Below are positions 32,528 through 33,607 of a DNA stretch of 33,607 bases, in pieces. This stretch comes from an uncultured Clostridia bacterium (GTDB taxonomy: Bacteria > Bacillota > Clostridia > TANB77 > CAG-508): contig CALXEV010000019.1 of NCBI GenBank assembly GCA_944387425.1, forward strand, positions 1 through 33,607. Direction: 5' to 3'. Each line of letters opens with the position of its first letter. The first letter of the stretch is position 1. The translations under genes and the position numbers were made by a program. The notes beneath the pieces are model-generated. The model saw nothing but the letters and a program-made list of their open reading frames with translations, did not search any database and was not told the origin of the DNA.

Positions 32528-33601
32528 ATGAAAACCATTAAGGAAGACCCAATTGCGGAAATTCTAAAGAAAATTGCCCCAGGAACACCAATAAGAGAAG
32601 GACTAGATAACATATTAAAAGCGAGAACAGGAGCTTTATTATTAATAACAGATAAACAAGAAGTTATAGATACATTAGTAGATGGTGGGTTTGCAATAAA
32701 TGAAGATTATTCTTCATCAAAATTATATGAATTAGCAAAAATGGATGGAGCAATAGTATTAAGCGGAGATATGAAAAGAATATTATTTGCTAATGCACAA
32801 TTAATACCATCTTACCAAATTCCAACAGTAGAAACAGGAACAAGGCATAGAACAGCTGAAAGAACTGCAAAACAGACAGGTGAATTAGTAATAAGTATAT
32901 CTCAAAGGAGAAATATTATAACAGTATTTAAAGAAAACTATAGATATATTCTAGAAGATACAGATATAGTTTTGAACCAAGCAAATCAAGCAGTTCGAAC
33001 ATTGGAAAAGTATAAAAAAGTGTATGATAGTAAATTAAGTATTTTAAATGAATATGAATTTAATGATATTGTAACACTAGATAATGTTTTAACAGTTATA
33101 CAAAGAGCTGAAATGGTAATGAGAATAGTAGATGAAATTAGAAAAAAGATATATGAACTTGGAGATGACGGAAGACTTGTAAGCATGCAACTTGAGGAAT
33201 TAATAGGAGGTCTAGAGAAAGAAGAACTTCAGTTAATAAAAGATTATTTAGTAAAAGAAATTCCTCCAGAAGAAGTGCTAGAACAATTAGAGGTATTAGA
33301 CCATGAAGAGTTAATGAAGCCTCAGACAATCGCAAAAATTTTAGGCTATGATAGTTTTGAAAATTTCGAAGAACTTGCAGTTTATCCACGAGGATATAGG
33401 ATTTTAAACAAAGTTCCAAGAATGCCAAGCAGTATCGTAGATAATCTAGTAAAATCATTTAAATCATTCCAACATATATTAGTGGCTGAAATAACAGATT
33501 TAGATAAAGTTGAGGGAATTGGAGAAGTTAGAGCAGGAGCAATAAAACAATATTTAAGAAAAATGCAGGAACAATTTGCATTTGACAATATTTTAATGTA
33601 A
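32528..33601 (+). CDS. disA: DNA integrity scanning diadenylate cyclase DisA
   Basis: A 357-residue DisA, which makes cyclic di-AMP from two ATP and slows on meeting branched DNA. The DAC domain has DGA (73-75) and the RHRTAERTAKQ motif (106-116). A helical linker and a C-terminal HhH DNA-binding region with DKVEGIGEVRAGAIKQYL follow. AGGAGGG lies 12 bases before the ATG, somewhat far. The gene is complete and ends 6 bases before the end of the window. Its partner radA binds and inhibits DisA in B. subtilis. Confidence 0.97.
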   Translation: MKTIKEDPIAEILKKIAPGTPIREGLDNILKARTGALLLITDKQEVIDTLVDGGFAINEDYSSSKLYELAKMDGAIVLSGDMKRILFANAQLIPSYQIPTVETGTRHRTAERTAKQTGELVISISQRRNIITVFKENYRYILEDTDIVLNQANQAVRTLEKYKKVYDSKLSILNEYEFNDIVTLDNVLTVIQRAEMVMRIVDEIRKKIYELGDDGRLVSMQLEELIGGLEKEELQLIKDYLVKEIPPEEVLEQLEVLDHEELMKPQTIAKILGYDSFENFEELAVYPRGYRILNKVPRMPSSIVDNLVKSFKSFQHILVAEITDLDKVEGIGEVRAGAIKQYLRKMQEQFAFDNILM

Positions 33602-33607
33602 GAAAAG

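Overview
The window is about 33.6 kb of very A+T-rich DNA with strong AGGAGG-type ribosome binding sites and TTGACA/TATAAT promoters. It carries sporulation genes (a PdaA-type deacetylase, YqfC, YqfD), an agr-type peptide quorum-sensing locus, a glmS ribozyme, gatCAB, radA-disA and a dockerin-bearing pilin-like protein. Together these point to an anaerobic, spore-forming Clostridia-type Firmicute, probably gut-associated. The taxonomy is inferred from gene content only.

Layout: (1) 1-2445: a minus-strand RluA-family pseudouridine synthase followed by tRNA-Gly(TCC), then a membrane-anchored M23 peptidase on the plus strand. (2) 2497-8436: a compact six-gene operon behind a perfect-consensus promoter that lies between two matching 25-bp palindromes. 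It encodes an SDR reductase, a formamidase/acetamidase-family amidase, a HisG-kinase fusion, a PurC-HisE fusion, a HisA-HisI fusion and a degenerate-Nudix/winged-helix (NrtR-like) protein. (3) 8435-13623: glmS with its ribozyme (minus), uvrC, a 40-residue hydrophobic peptide and a patatin-like lipase. (4) 13671-18371: an rRNA-type methyltransferase, a second RluA-family enzyme, and an agr locus split into agrBD (plus) and agrA-agrC (minus), converging on a shared terminator. (5) 18524-24350: pdaA, yqfC, yqfD (3' frameshift), an unrecognised 404-residue protein where phoH usually sits, ybeY, a DUF3048 lipoprotein-like protein and a pilin-dockerin protein. (6) 24370-30117: L-lactate dehydrogenase, a very long hairpin, then gatC-gatA-(GH3 glycosidase)-gatB. 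(7) 30188-33601: a DUF4160/DUF2442 pair, a small membrane protein, radA and disA.

The most interesting region is the 2606-8392 operon. It combines the first four activities of histidine biosynthesis (HisG, HisE, HisI, HisA: ATP + PRPP to PRFAR) with a SAICAR-synthetase homologue and a short-chain dehydrogenase, and lacks the later histidine genes. HisG-like + SAICAR-synthetase-like + SDR is the signature trio (PenA, PenC, PenB) of pentostatin/coformycin biosynthesis in actinomycetes. I read this as a self-contained pathway, in a Clostridia-type genome, for a coformycin-like 1,3-diazepine nucleoside or nucleotide. It adds an amidase, a nucleotide-kinase domain and a likely cluster-specific regulator. 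The domain assignments rest on visible motifs; the product is inference.

The rest is largely conserved housekeeping and sporulation content with local oddities: the frameshifted yqfD tail, AgrD ring spacing, a glycosidase inside the gat operon, a pilin-dockerin fusion and a mismatched anticodon stem in tRNA-Gly.
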